From Desulforhopalus sp. (GTDB lineage Bacteria > Desulfobacterota > Desulfobulbia > Desulfobulbales > Desulfocapsaceae): DNA of 64,000 bases. How positions within the stretch are numbered: the stretch's first letter is position 1; every line of letters starts with the position of its first letter. Of the stretch, positions 27,238-35,055 are shown one piece after another. The position numbers were made by a program, and so were the translations under genes. Under the pieces are notes generated by a model. The model was given only the letters and a program-made list of their open reading frames with translations, was not told the DNA's origin and made no database searches. The stretch is taken from positions 186,001 to 250,000 of the forward strand of contig JAOTRX010000006.1 in NCBI GenBank assembly GCA_030247675.1, in the 5' to 3' direction.

Positions 27238-27631
27238 AATTCAGATCGGCAGAGAAACCTATCTGCTTGTCCCGGCAAACCTGGCCACTGCAGGCCTGGA
27301 TGTCGACAGGCGGGCTGTTGTCGGCGAGATGCGCATCGGCGATGCCAATTTCATGGTCGTTCATCCCCATGCCGGTCAGCCGGCGCAGAACGCCACTGAG
27401 GTCGCATTCCTCCTTACCCGCCGAGAGCTGCAGATCGCCATGTTGGTAGCCGAAGGTCTGGTAAACAAGCAAATCGCCGATCAACTGAAGATCAGCGAAT
27501 GGACTGTCGCTACCCATCTGCGCAGGATTTTCAATAAATTACAGGTTACCAGCCGAGCCGCCATGGTCAACCGCTGTTTCGAAACACTGCGGCGGGTTAA
27601 TGCTCGCCACCCGGTGGCGCCAAAGGCCTGA
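27218..27631 (+). CDS. LuxR-type HTH regulator (right flank of cluster)
   Basis: A 137-residue paralogue of the regulator at 17247-17618. The C-terminal HTH reads LTRRELQIAMLVAEGLVNKQ, IADQLKISEWTVATHLRRIF. The N-terminal ~70 residues (AEIQIGRETYLLVPANLATAG) are conserved between the two and unlike receiver or PAS domains; they may bind a ligand or a cluster protein. It starts within the preceding 57-codon gene. Having related regulators at both ends of a ten-gene run is unusual and delimits the cluster. Regulatory targets are inferred from position. Confidence 0.78.
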   Translation: MNKAFAEIQIGRETYLLVPANLATAGLDVDRRAVVGEMRIGDANFMVVHPHAGQPAQNATEVAFLLTRRELQIAMLVAEGLVNKQIADQLKISEWTVATHLRRIFNKLQVTSRAAMVNRCFETLRRVNARHPVAPKA

Positions 27632-27638
27632 GCCCCTC

Positions 27639-27690
27639 TAAGTTGAGCAGCATGCCTGCTCAAACGAAACTCATACCCTTTTGTATATAC
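27639..27690 (+). repeat. Dispersed palindromic repeat, copy C
   Basis: This copy carries TTGAGCAG / CTGCTCAA arms, then ACGAAAC and a degraded CATACCCTTTTG. It lies between the right-hand LuxR gene and the convergent URO-D methyltransferase gene. It encodes that gene's last codons and stop on the minus strand (KRV-stop). Confidence 0.75.
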
Positions 27691-28564
27691 CTTGCAGCCT
27701 TTCCCAAAAGGCGGAGCTATACAGCCCGCAGCTTGATGCAAGTATCAGGCGCCCCTGATTGCTGAAGCGCGCCACGAAATTTTTTAAGGATTCGATCTCC
27801 ATCTGTTGAGGGGAATCCGTTTCCAGAAGAGGGGCCTCGATGCCGGCAATAAACAGCCCTCCAATCTCCCTGTCCAGAAGATCCAGATCATTTTTACCGA
27901 TCTGAATGGCGGCCAAGCCGTCAAAATTCCATGATTTTATCAATGGGACGAGCTGGCCGAGATTGCCGCAGCAATGGAGAAGGACTAACATCCCGGCATC
28001 CCTGATCAGTGGAACCGCCCGGGAATAAAACGGGGTGCAGGCCGCATCCAGCTCCAGGGGATTTATGAGAGGCGCTTTCTCTCCGGCCAGGTCATCGGCA
28101 AGGATTATTGCATCAAAGCCCCTTCCCAGGCAGTGGTCGATGAGCTCCAGAGCGATCTGCTCCTCGACTGCATAGGCCGCCATCATTGACTCCTTGTCCT
28201 CGACCCAATCCATCAGCACCGGCATGAGCCCGCGCTGATTGACCATTCTCTGGAAGGGGCCATCGATCACCGCAACCAGCAGGCGGGTGCGGTCTCTCAG
28301 GTCGCGGTTCAGTTCCTGTGGTAGAAAGTACCGGTAACCCATACTGGCATTCTGCTCCGGCCTTTCCAAAACCGGCAGGCAGACCATTTCATGGCCGAGT
28401 TGCGCTGCCAGCCGAAAATGGTTGACGAGAGTGTCATCCAGACCCGACCGGGCAAGGAAGGCTGAACTCATCCAGATTTCTCCCTTTGGAGCCTGGCAGG
28501 GGCCCCGGTTTTCCATGAGGTTTTTCAGCCTGTTGGTTGCAGTGCGTGCAGGTGTCTTGTCCAT
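27671..28564 (-). CDS. URO-D-superfamily (MtaA/CmuA-like) methyltransferase
   Basis: A 297-residue protein of the uroporphyrinogen decarboxylase superfamily, to which corrinoid-dependent methyltransferases belong. Recognisable are IWMSSAFLARSGL near the start, FDAIILADDLAGEKAPLINP, LLHCCGNLGQLVPLIKSWNFDGL (a His-x-Cys metal-site pattern) and a C-terminal LILASSCGLY. It is shorter than the protein at 35056-36033 and distinct from it. It lies downstream of the RACo-like gene on the same strand, so the two probably form a minus-strand operon serving the corrinoid system. The final codons fall in the palindromic repeat. Confidence 0.75.
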   Translation of the reverse strand: MDKTPARTATNRLKNLMENRGPCQAPKGEIWMSSAFLARSGLDDTLVNHFRLAAQLGHEMVCLPVLERPEQNASMGYRYFLPQELNRDLRDRTRLLVAVIDGPFQRMVNQRGLMPVLMDWVEDKESMMAAYAVEEQIALELIDHCLGRGFDAIILADDLAGEKAPLINPLELDAACTPFYSRAVPLIRDAGMLVLLHCCGNLGQLVPLIKSWNFDGLAAIQIGKNDLDLLDREIGGLFIAGIEAPLLETDSPQQMEIESLKNFVARFSNQGRLILASSCGLYSSAFWERLQGIYKRV

Positions 28565-28628
28565 CGTACCCTTTTTTTCTGACTATTTTCCCGGCCCCGG
28601 TGCCGCGGCATTGCCGGGTGATCATCCG

Positions 28629-30188
28629 TTACGAATGCTGAAGGTTCAGATTATCGATAAACATATTCTGAAAATCAACATTGCAGGCAAGGTCAACGAT
28701 GGCAATCTGCGCCGCCAGCTGGGCTGCCTGATCAATATACGTCTCATCGCAAAGGGCCATCACCGCCCCTGAACCGGCGGCATTCCCGACCATCTCGATA
28801 TCGCCGAGGGCAATGTTGGGGATAATACCAAGACGTATCAGATCGGTTTTGCGCAGATGCGAACCGAAGGCGCCGGCGATTAGAATTTTCCTGGGCCTGT
28901 TGAGCCCCGCTTTTTTTAAGAGAAATTCAATGCCGGTGATCAGGGCCGATTTTCCCAGTTGCACCGACCGGATATCCTTCTGACTGATGGAGATAGCGGG
29001 TTGGCCAAGGGCCTGGTTTTCCTCCACGAGAATGTAACTTTTCCGGCTGGTGGTAAAGACCCCGCTCGGCGAAATTATCTGTTTTTCACAGAATTGCGCC
29101 ACCGCGTTAATGACCCCGGCACCGCATATCCCCGTTGGATTTTTCTCTTTTGCCCCGGATGACTGGATTGTCGAGAATCCGGAAAGTGTCTGATCGTCAG
29201 CGATTTGCACCGCATTTATCGCCCCGGGGATGGCCTGCATGCCGCAGGACAGGGATGCCCCCTCAAAAGCCGGTCCGGTGGCGCAGGAGGTGGCGTAAAA
29301 TTGGTCCTTACCTTTCAGGATCAGCTCGCCGTTGGTGCCGAGATCGACCAGGAGAGTCCCCTCCGTTTGCCCTGTAAGGTCGACTGCCAGAGCGGCCGCC
29401 AGGAGATCACCGCCGATAAATCCAGAGACCTGCGGCAGGGTCAGCAGGGGGAAATCCGCCATGGCAAATCCCAGGACGCCGGAGCGAAAGGTGGCCGCAT
29501 GATAAAAGGCCGGTCGGTATGGTGACACCCCAATGGATTGAGGATCAACGCCCGCCAAGATATGTATCATTGTCGGATTGCCGACAGCCACCATCCGGGT
29601 AATGGTGGTCCCCACATTCCCGAAAGCACGTAAGAGTTCCTGCATTCCCCATTCGATGCTTTTAACAACGAGCTTTTGCAATCTCCCGAGATTTTCGGGG
29701 TTCTGGCCGATAACCCCGATGCGGCTCATGACATCATCACCGTAGATCGCCTGGGGATTTTTAATGGCAAGAGTGGAGATGATCTCCCCCTTCAGGATAT
29801 TACAGAGATAGACGGCAATGGTCGTGGTCCCGAGATCGACGGCAATGCCGTAGGCATCTTCACCTCCTTGCTGTCGCAAGCGCTCTCCGAATGCCGGCGG
29901 AAAGACAACCGGCGCCTTGCTCATGATATGCGAAGAGAGCATGGAACTCTCCGGTATTTTAATGGATATTTCATCAGCGACCACATGGTTGCAGGCCTTG
30001 ATGGTTTCATAGCTGCCGTCGTCTCTTTTTCTTTCCACCATGCATTTGCCGCAGGTTCCTTTGCCGCCGCAATCAGAACGCAGGAAAATGCTTTGGTGAA
30101 TGAGGGCTTCCAATACGGTTTGCCCGGAGCTGGTCTTGATCTGTCTGCCGTGCGGCAATATCCGAATCGATGGTTCGTTGTGGTGCAT
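28629..30188 (-). CDS. RACo-like ASKHA reductive activator of corrinoid proteins (2Fe-2S)
   Basis: About 519 residues. The N-terminus is a plant-type 2Fe-2S ferredoxin domain with CGGKGTCGKC (Cys40, Cys46, Cys49) and a further Cys near 66. The rest is the DUF4445/ASKHA domain: AVDLGTTTIAVYL, MVAVGNPTMIHIL, LLVDLGTNGELIL and ILIAGAFGSHLRK. Characterised RACo proteins use ATP hydrolysis to reduce cob(II)alamin that has been inactivated by oxidation back to Co(I). The ATG at 30188 follows AAAGGA. It is transcribed divergently from the transporter/methyltransferase operon and would keep its corrinoid protein active. Confidence 0.88.
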   Translation of the reverse strand: MHHNEPSIRILPHGRQIKTSSGQTVLEALIHQSIFLRSDCGGKGTCGKCMVERKRDDGSYETIKACNHVVADEISIKIPESSMLSSHIMSKAPVVFPPAFGERLRQQGGEDAYGIAVDLGTTTIAVYLCNILKGEIISTLAIKNPQAIYGDDVMSRIGVIGQNPENLGRLQKLVVKSIEWGMQELLRAFGNVGTTITRMVAVGNPTMIHILAGVDPQSIGVSPYRPAFYHAATFRSGVLGFAMADFPLLTLPQVSGFIGGDLLAAALAVDLTGQTEGTLLVDLGTNGELILKGKDQFYATSCATGPAFEGASLSCGMQAIPGAINAVQIADDQTLSGFSTIQSSGAKEKNPTGICGAGVINAVAQFCEKQIISPSGVFTTSRKSYILVEENQALGQPAISISQKDIRSVQLGKSALITGIEFLLKKAGLNRPRKILIAGAFGSHLRKTDLIRLGIIPNIALGDIEMVGNAAGSGAVMALCDETYIDQAAQLAAQIAIVDLACNVDFQNMFIDNLNLQHS

Positions 30189-30316
30189 GACACATCCTTT
30201 ATTCTGTCGGGGCGCGATGCCCGCAGGCCCATTTTGCCAATGAAAGCCGCACTTCTTCATCATCGAGTAGTGTCGACAATCGTCGCGGACCTCCGAATGG
30301 AGTCGCGCAGAGGAGA

Positions 30317-30345
30317 GATATAGGAAGGCTTTGTGCTCCGGTCAA
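30317..30345 (-). promoter_or_regulatory. Putative sigma-70 promoter of the RACo-like gene
   Basis: On the minus strand TTGACC and TATATC are separated by 17 bases, about 130 bp upstream of the start codon. Both hexamers are close to consensus. The divergent operon uses a different, sigma-54-type signal, so the two sides may be controlled separately. Confidence 0.5.
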
Positions 30346-30434
30346 GTACTCGTTCGGTCTTGATTTTCACTGTTTTCATCCGACAATGTCCGGATTAACC
30401 CTGCCTTTCCTGAACAAAAACTCCCCTGACCGTA

Positions 30435-30464
30435 ACGAATTAAGGTTATTTCACGATATATCGT
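30435..30464. promoter_or_regulatory. Tandem palindromic activator sites (O-demethylation operon)
   Basis: A perfect 12-bp palindrome, ACGATATATCGT, lies at 30453-30464. A diverged copy, ACGAATTAAGGT, lies at 30435-30446, so centres are 18 bp apart. They lie about 80-100 bp upstream of the sigma-54-type promoter at 30542. A matching pair with the same 18-bp spacing lies upstream of the reductase operon at 43138-43167. Confidence 0.5.
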
Positions 30465-30541
30465 ATTTTCTGTTCCGGGTAATCGCCGGGAAACATAGTG
30501 TATCTTCTTTATATAACGGAATAATTCAAATATGCCCCGGA

Positions 30542-30556
30542 TGGCGTGCCTTTTGC
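30542..30556 (+). promoter_or_regulatory. Sigma-54 (-24/-12) promoter of the transporter/methyltransferase operon
   Basis: TGGCGTGCCTTTTGC matches the -24/-12 consensus (TGGCAYG-N4-TTGC), with the required ten bases between GG and GC. It is 110 bp upstream of the first MFS start codon. Two sigma-54 activator genes are encoded in this window, one of them at the end of this gene region. Confidence 0.7.
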
Positions 30557-30665
30557 TCTGATAGGATACCGAGCCAGTTTGGGACGAAACCGTTTTTTAA
30601 TACTCACGACAATGGCGCCAAGCACACCTTGCCGCCGCTGACACTGACAGGTGAAGGAGAACTTT

Positions 30666-32030
30666 ATGGAGCCCGAGAAAAAAGGACTGAAAAAATCGGT
30701 AATCAACCTCTATGGATTACCATCGTTTGGATTTCAGCTCTTTGTAAGCATGGAAATCTTTTTCTTTGCCGCATTCCTGACGGATTACGCAAAGATCCCC
30801 GTAGCCCTGGCCGGAACCGTACTGATGGTCACCAGTATCTTTGACATCCTCTGGGTACCCACCGCCGGGGTGATCCTGGAAAAAAGCAATATGCGCTGGG
30901 GCAGATATCGCTCCTGGATGCTTGTCGGCCCCCCCTTGGCGGTTGTTTTCTTCATGCTGCAATTTACCAAGTTCGGTGACCCGACAACCAATGCCATCCT
31001 CATCTCCGTCGGCTTCATTGTCTCCCACCTGATCTGGAATATCTTTTATGCGGGCCACGTGGCCATGAACAACTCGATGACCACGATACGGGAGGAGCGG
31101 ATTTCCATGGCCTCCAACCGCGGTATGTTTAACGCCTTGGGCTCCCTGGTTTTTTCCATGATCGGCGCCAAGACCATTAAAATGCTGGGCAACGGCGATC
31201 AAGCCATGGGCTGCACCCTGACCGTTCTCGCCGCCGGAGCCGTCATGATCCTCTGTTACTGGATACTCTTTGCCATGACCAAGGACTATGCCTTCCTGGG
31301 AACCAAGGGCAATACCCCGGTAGAGGCAAAAGACAAGATGACCATCGGCGAGATGCTCAAACAGATCATTGTCAACCCGCCGCTCATGGGTCTGATGATG
31401 GCGGAATTGGGGCGCTTCTTGGGACGGTTCATCATCTTTGGAATGGCCTTTTACTATTTCAAGTACGTGGTCGTCAATCTCGGTTCCATCGCCATATTCT
31501 TCACCGGTCTGACTGTTGCCGCCTTCTTTGGGGCCATGGTCTCTGCCCCTCTGGCGAAAAGAATCGGTGAGCGAAACACCTATATCGTCTCTTTAATTCT
31601 CTTCATTATTGGATTGTTGGCGGTATGGGCACTGCCGATGAATTATATGTCCTTTATGGTCGTGATGTTTGTTGCCTATCTGGGCTATGGCATGCCCGAT
31701 GCCCTGAGCGTTGCCATGTACTCGGCAACTGTTGATTACGGCGAGTGGAAGACCGGCAAAAATGCCCGGGGATTTATCATGTCGCTGATCAGCTTCCCGA
31801 TCAAGACCGCCATCTTCGTCAGAAGCGTCATCATCACCAGCGTGCTTGTGTCGGCTGGCTATGTCGCCGATATGGCACCCACGCCTGAGCTTATTTCCGG
31901 TATTAAAACCGGGATTGCCCTGGTCCCGTCGCTGTTTATCGGCGCCGGTCTTCTGATCATTTTTATCTTTTATCGAATTACCCCGCAAAAACATCAGGAG
32001 ATGCTGGAGGAGATTGCCGCACGTAAATAA
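30666..32030 (+). CDS. MFS transporter, GPH (glycoside-pentoside-hexuronide:cation) type
   Basis: About 454 residues with roughly twelve transmembrane helices. GPH-family segments are visible: VPTAGVILEKSNMRWGRYRSW (the loop 2-3 Asp/Arg-type motif, here modified) and YSATVDYGEWKTGKNARGF, typical of sugar:cation symporters. GAAGGAG precedes the ATG at 30666, so the slightly longer frame from GTG 30651 is not used. GPH members recur beside corrinoid methyltransferase genes, where they may import methylated substrates. It is the first gene behind the sigma-54-type promoter. Substrate not determined. Confidence 0.85.
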   Translation: MEPEKKGLKKSVINLYGLPSFGFQLFVSMEIFFFAAFLTDYAKIPVALAGTVLMVTSIFDILWVPTAGVILEKSNMRWGRYRSWMLVGPPLAVVFFMLQFTKFGDPTTNAILISVGFIVSHLIWNIFYAGHVAMNNSMTTIREERISMASNRGMFNALGSLVFSMIGAKTIKMLGNGDQAMGCTLTVLAAGAVMILCYWILFAMTKDYAFLGTKGNTPVEAKDKMTIGEMLKQIIVNPPLMGLMMAELGRFLGRFIIFGMAFYYFKYVVVNLGSIAIFFTGLTVAAFFGAMVSAPLAKRIGERNTYIVSLILFIIGLLAVWALPMNYMSFMVVMFVAYLGYGMPDALSVAMYSATVDYGEWKTGKNARGFIMSLISFPIKTAIFVRSVIITSVLVSAGYVADMAPTPELISGIKTGIALVPSLFIGAGLLIIFIFYRITPQKHQEMLEEIAARK

Positions 32031-32044
32031 TCTTTCACCCTAAG

Positions 32045-32084
32045 CCGGATAGTGGGCAAAGCCCTTGCTCTGTACACTATCCGG
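32045..32084 (+). other. Stem-loop between the two MFS genes
   Basis: CCGGATAGT pairs with ACTATCCGG, enclosing a second hairpin (GGGC-AAA-GCCC). No U-run follows, so it is more likely an RNA processing or stability element than a terminator. Confidence 0.4.
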
Positions 32085-32138
32085 AAAGGATCAAGCGGAC
32101 TGAACAACGATTTTGTAAATGGCTAAGCGGAGAAAGAT

Positions 32139-33437
32139 ATGAAAGATCCCAGAACCTATCTTGATAAGGAAAAGATGAGCCGCCTGCAAATAATTGTAGT
32201 GGCCATCACCACTTTATTGAATGCCATCGACGGATTTGACGTCCTTTCCATCAGCTTTGCCGCGCCGGGCATTGCCAAGGAATGGGGCACGACGCAGGCA
32301 GCTCTGGGCATTGTCATGTCCATGGAACTCATCGGCATGGCCATCGGATCGTTTATTTTAGGAGGGGTGGCCGACCGCATCGGCAGACGGCGAACCCTTC
32401 TGGGCTGCCTGATTGTCATGACCGGCGGCATGCTCTTAGTCACCACGGCTGCCAATGCCGTTCAATTGTCGATCTGGCGGGTGCTTGTCGGCCTTGGCAT
32501 CGGCGGCATCCTGGCCTGCGTCAATGCCGTGGTCGCCGAATTCTCCAGTGTCAAACGACGCGGTCTGTGCATATCGATCATGGTTATCGGCTATCCTCTG
32601 GGTGGGACATTGGGCGGCATGCTCGCCTCCTTCTTGCTCCAATCCCACGACTGGCGGGCAATATTTTACTTTGGCGCCATCATCACCGGTATTTGTGTGC
32701 CGCTGGTATTTTTTCTGGTACCGGAATCCATCCACTGGTTATGCCAAAAACAACCGAAAAATGCCCTGGAGAAGATCAATACCACCCTTGCCAGAATGGC
32801 ATTTCCACCAGTTACGAGCCTTCCGGAAAAAGAGACTCGTGTGGAGAAAAAATCAATCGGCGGCATCTTCTCGCCATCGCTGGCAACCGTCACCGTGCTG
32901 ATGACCGCCGCCTATTTCCTCCATATCACAACCTTTTACTTTATCCTGAAATGGTCGCCGAAGATCGTTGCCGATATGGGTTTTGCGCCTTCTCTTGCCG
33001 GCGGCGTCCTGGTGTGGGCGAATTTGGGCGGTGCCATCGGCGGTGCCATATTCGGCTGGCTGACTACCCGCATCGAGCTGAAAAAACTCACCATTATCAT
33101 CATGCTGCTGACCTGGGTTTTTGTCGCCTTGTTCGGCCGGACCACGGCTGATCTTGACCAGATAAAACTGCTGGCAGCCTGCGCTGGATTTTTCGGAAAT
33201 GCCGGTATCTCCGGGCTCTATTCCCTCCTGGCCATCGCCTATCCCACCGAGTTCAGGGCAACCGGATCAGGCTTTGTCATCGGCATGGGCCGGGCCGGGG
33301 CGGTAATCTCGCCGATATTGGTAGGTTTTCTCTTTCAGGCAGGCGCGGGATTGCCGACAGTCGCAATGGTCATGGGCCTGGGTTCGCTTCTGGGGGGCCT
33401 GGTTCTGGCTGTTTTTAAGCTGAATCGAGCAGCTTGA
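32139..33437 (+). CDS. MFS transporter, aromatic acid:H+ symporter (AAHS) type
   Basis: A 432-residue, twelve-helix transporter. Helix 1 has ITTLLNAIDGFDVLSISFAAP, the D-G-x-D pattern typical of AAHS proteins such as PcaK and VanK. The loop 2-3 motif is GGVADRIGRRRTLLG, and loop 8-9 carries GWLTTRIELKK. Family members take up protocatechuate, vanillate, benzoate and similar acids. With the methyltransferase genes downstream this points to methoxylated aromatic acids as substrates (inference). The last six residues and stop (KLNRAA) are encoded inside a palindromic repeat. GGAGAAAG precedes the ATG. Confidence 0.85.
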   Translation: MKDPRTYLDKEKMSRLQIIVVAITTLLNAIDGFDVLSISFAAPGIAKEWGTTQAALGIVMSMELIGMAIGSFILGGVADRIGRRRTLLGCLIVMTGGMLLVTTAANAVQLSIWRVLVGLGIGGILACVNAVVAEFSSVKRRGLCISIMVIGYPLGGTLGGMLASFLLQSHDWRAIFYFGAIITGICVPLVFFLVPESIHWLCQKQPKNALEKINTTLARMAFPPVTSLPEKETRVEKKSIGGIFSPSLATVTVLMTAAYFLHITTFYFILKWSPKIVADMGFAPSLAGGVLVWANLGGAIGGAIFGWLTTRIELKKLTIIIMLLTWVFVALFGRTTADLDQIKLLAACAGFFGNAGISGLYSLLAIAYPTEFRATGSGFVIGMGRAGAVISPILVGFLFQAGAGLPTVAMVMGLGSLLGGLVLAVFKLNRAA

Positions 33438-33472
33438 TTGCTCGAATGAAACGTATGCCCTAGCGGTATTAA
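33416..33472 (+). repeat. Dispersed palindromic repeat, copy D
   Basis: This copy spans the 3' end of the AAHS transporter gene: AAGCTGAATCGAGCAGCTTGA is partly coding and contains the stop. GCTCGAATGAAAC and TATGCCCTAGCGG follow. It lies inside the predicted methyl-transfer operon. Confidence 0.75.
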
Positions 33473-33551
33473 GATACGTACACACTAAAGCCAAGATGCT
33501 TATTGGCTGGTTTATTTGCTCAACCCCAACGAAAAAGGAGAACCGAATAAT

Positions 33552-34355
33552 ATGATAATTATCGGCGAAAAAATAAACGGCGCCATTCCGGCCGTAGCAG
33601 AAGCAATTGCCAAAAAGGATGGCGACTTCATCAAGGATCTTGCCAAAACCCAGGCGGAGGCAGGGGCACATTTTATCGATGTCTGCGCATCGACGGATGT
33701 GGCGATCGAACTGGAAACCATGAAGTGGCTCATTGACCTTGTCCAGGAGGCAACCGACACCCCCATTGCCGTCGACAGCCCGAGCGTTGAGATCTGTGCC
33801 GAAGCTATGAAATTCTGCAATAAGCCCGGCCTGGTGAATTCGGTATCCCTGGAGGGCAATAAAATCGATTTGATTTTCCCCCTGATCGCCGACAGCAAGT
33901 GGCAATGCGTCGTCCTTCTCAGTGACGATAAAGGCATCCCGAAGAGTGGCGAAGAGCGGCTGGAGGTCTTTGCGGCAATCATGGAAAAGGCCAAGGAATA
34001 CAAAATCAGCCCGTCGCGCCTGCATGTCGATCCGCTGGTGGAGATGCTCTGCACCTCCGAGGACGGCATAAACATGATTCTCGAGGTGATCAGGAAGATC
34101 AAGAAACAATATCCTGCCATCCACGTGACAGGCGGGGCAAGCAATATCTCCTTCAACCTGCCGGCCCGCAAGTTCGTCAATCAGGCTTTCCTGGTTCTGG
34201 CCATCGGCGCGGGAATGGACAGTGCCATTATCAATCCGCTGCACAAGCATATGATGGGTCTGATATATGCCGCTGAGGCCTTGGCCGGCCTGGATGAATA
34301 CTGCATCGAGTTCATCGGCGGATACAGGAAGGGCCTATTTGGTCCGGTAAAATAA
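33552..34355 (+). CDS. Pterin-binding methyltransferase (MtvA/MtgA-like, methyl-corrinoid:tetrahydrofolate)
   Basis: About 267 residues of the dihydropteroate synthase-like pterin-binding family. It opens MIIIGEKINGAIPAVAEAI and contains AGAHFIDVCASTD, PIAVDSPSVEICAEAM, NSVSLEGNK and HVTGGASNISFNLP, the usual TIM-barrel pterin-site segments. Such MT-II proteins move the methyl group from methyl-corrinoid to tetrahydrofolate in anaerobic O-demethylation and glycine betaine systems. Start 33552 has AAAAAGGAG upstream; the track of an earlier ATG at 33516 lacks one. The corrinoid protein and MT-I genes follow immediately, completing the three-component system. Confidence 0.85.
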   Translation: MIIIGEKINGAIPAVAEAIAKKDGDFIKDLAKTQAEAGAHFIDVCASTDVAIELETMKWLIDLVQEATDTPIAVDSPSVEICAEAMKFCNKPGLVNSVSLEGNKIDLIFPLIADSKWQCVVLLSDDKGIPKSGEERLEVFAAIMEKAKEYKISPSRLHVDPLVEMLCTSEDGINMILEVIRKIKKQYPAIHVTGGASNISFNLPARKFVNQAFLVLAIGAGMDSAIINPLHKHMMGLIYAAEALAGLDEYCIEFIGGYRKGLFGPVK

Positions 34356-34395
34356 CATACTAACAAGCCAACAATTACAGATAAGGAATCACATC

Positions 34396-35031
34396 ATGTC
34401 GAAAATTGAAGATGTCAGGGCAAATGTAGAGATCGGCAAAACCAAAATCGTCCCCGTACTGGTACAGGAGGCCCTTGATGAAGGCAGCTCCGCCGGCGAC
34501 ATCCTGCAGGCCATGGTTGATGGCATGGGGGTCGTGGGCGACAAGTTCTCAAGCGGTGAAATCTTTGTGCCGGAGATGCTCATCGCCGCCAAGGCCATGG
34601 CCAAGGGCGTTGAGGTCCTCAAGCCACATCTGGCGGGTGAGGCATCCACCTCTCTCGGGACCTGTATCATCGGCACCGTGCAGGGCGATCTGCACGATAT
34701 CGGCAAAAACCTGGTGGCCATGATGGTTGAGAGTGCCGGATTTACCGTGATTGATCTGGGGGTAGACGTCCCGGCGGAAAAATTCATCAATGCTGTCAAG
34801 GAAAACAGCCCTGTCAACCTGGTCGCCTGCTCTGGTCTGCTGTCTACCACCATGCCGGCGATGAAGGCGACCGTTGCCGCCCTGAAGTCCTGCGGACTGC
34901 CGGGCTTCAAGGTCCTGGTCGGCGGGGCCCCGGTCACCCAGGAATTTGCCACTGAGATCGGCGCCGATGCCTATGCCCCGGATGCCGGCAGCGCCGCGTT
35001 AAAGGCCAAAGAACTGGTAATGGCAGCATAA
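34396..35031 (+). CDS. Methyltransferase corrinoid (B12-binding) protein
   Basis: A 211-residue carrier protein. The N-terminal ~85 residues are the helical cap (IVPVLVQEALDEGSSAGDIL, MLIAAKAMAKGVEVLKP). The C-terminal B12 domain has the cobalt-ligand motif GDLHDIGKNL with His100, SGLLSTTMPAM and GGAPVTQEFA (the DxHxxG...SxL...GG pattern). It accepts a methyl group from the substrate methyltransferase and passes it to the pterin methyltransferase upstream. AAGGAA precedes the ATG, and the order pterin-MT/corrinoid/URO-D-MT is a classical demethylase cassette. Confidence 0.92.
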   Translation: MSKIEDVRANVEIGKTKIVPVLVQEALDEGSSAGDILQAMVDGMGVVGDKFSSGEIFVPEMLIAAKAMAKGVEVLKPHLAGEASTSLGTCIIGTVQGDLHDIGKNLVAMMVESAGFTVIDLGVDVPAEKFINAVKENSPVNLVACSGLLSTTMPAMKATVAALKSCGLPGFKVLVGGAPVTQEFATEIGADAYAPDAGSAALKAKELVMAA

Positions 35032-35055
35032 ACAATACCCAAGGAGACGCGCATC

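Noticed and set aside
33504..33520. Possible sigma-54 promoter before the pterin methyltransferase (TGG...TTTGC)
   Set aside because: The GG and GC elements are 11 bases apart instead of the required 10.
30189..35040. Cobalamin riboswitch upstream of the corrinoid genes
   Set aside because: No GCCACTG-type B12 box or matching fold in the non-coding segments; the motif occurs only inside coding sequence.
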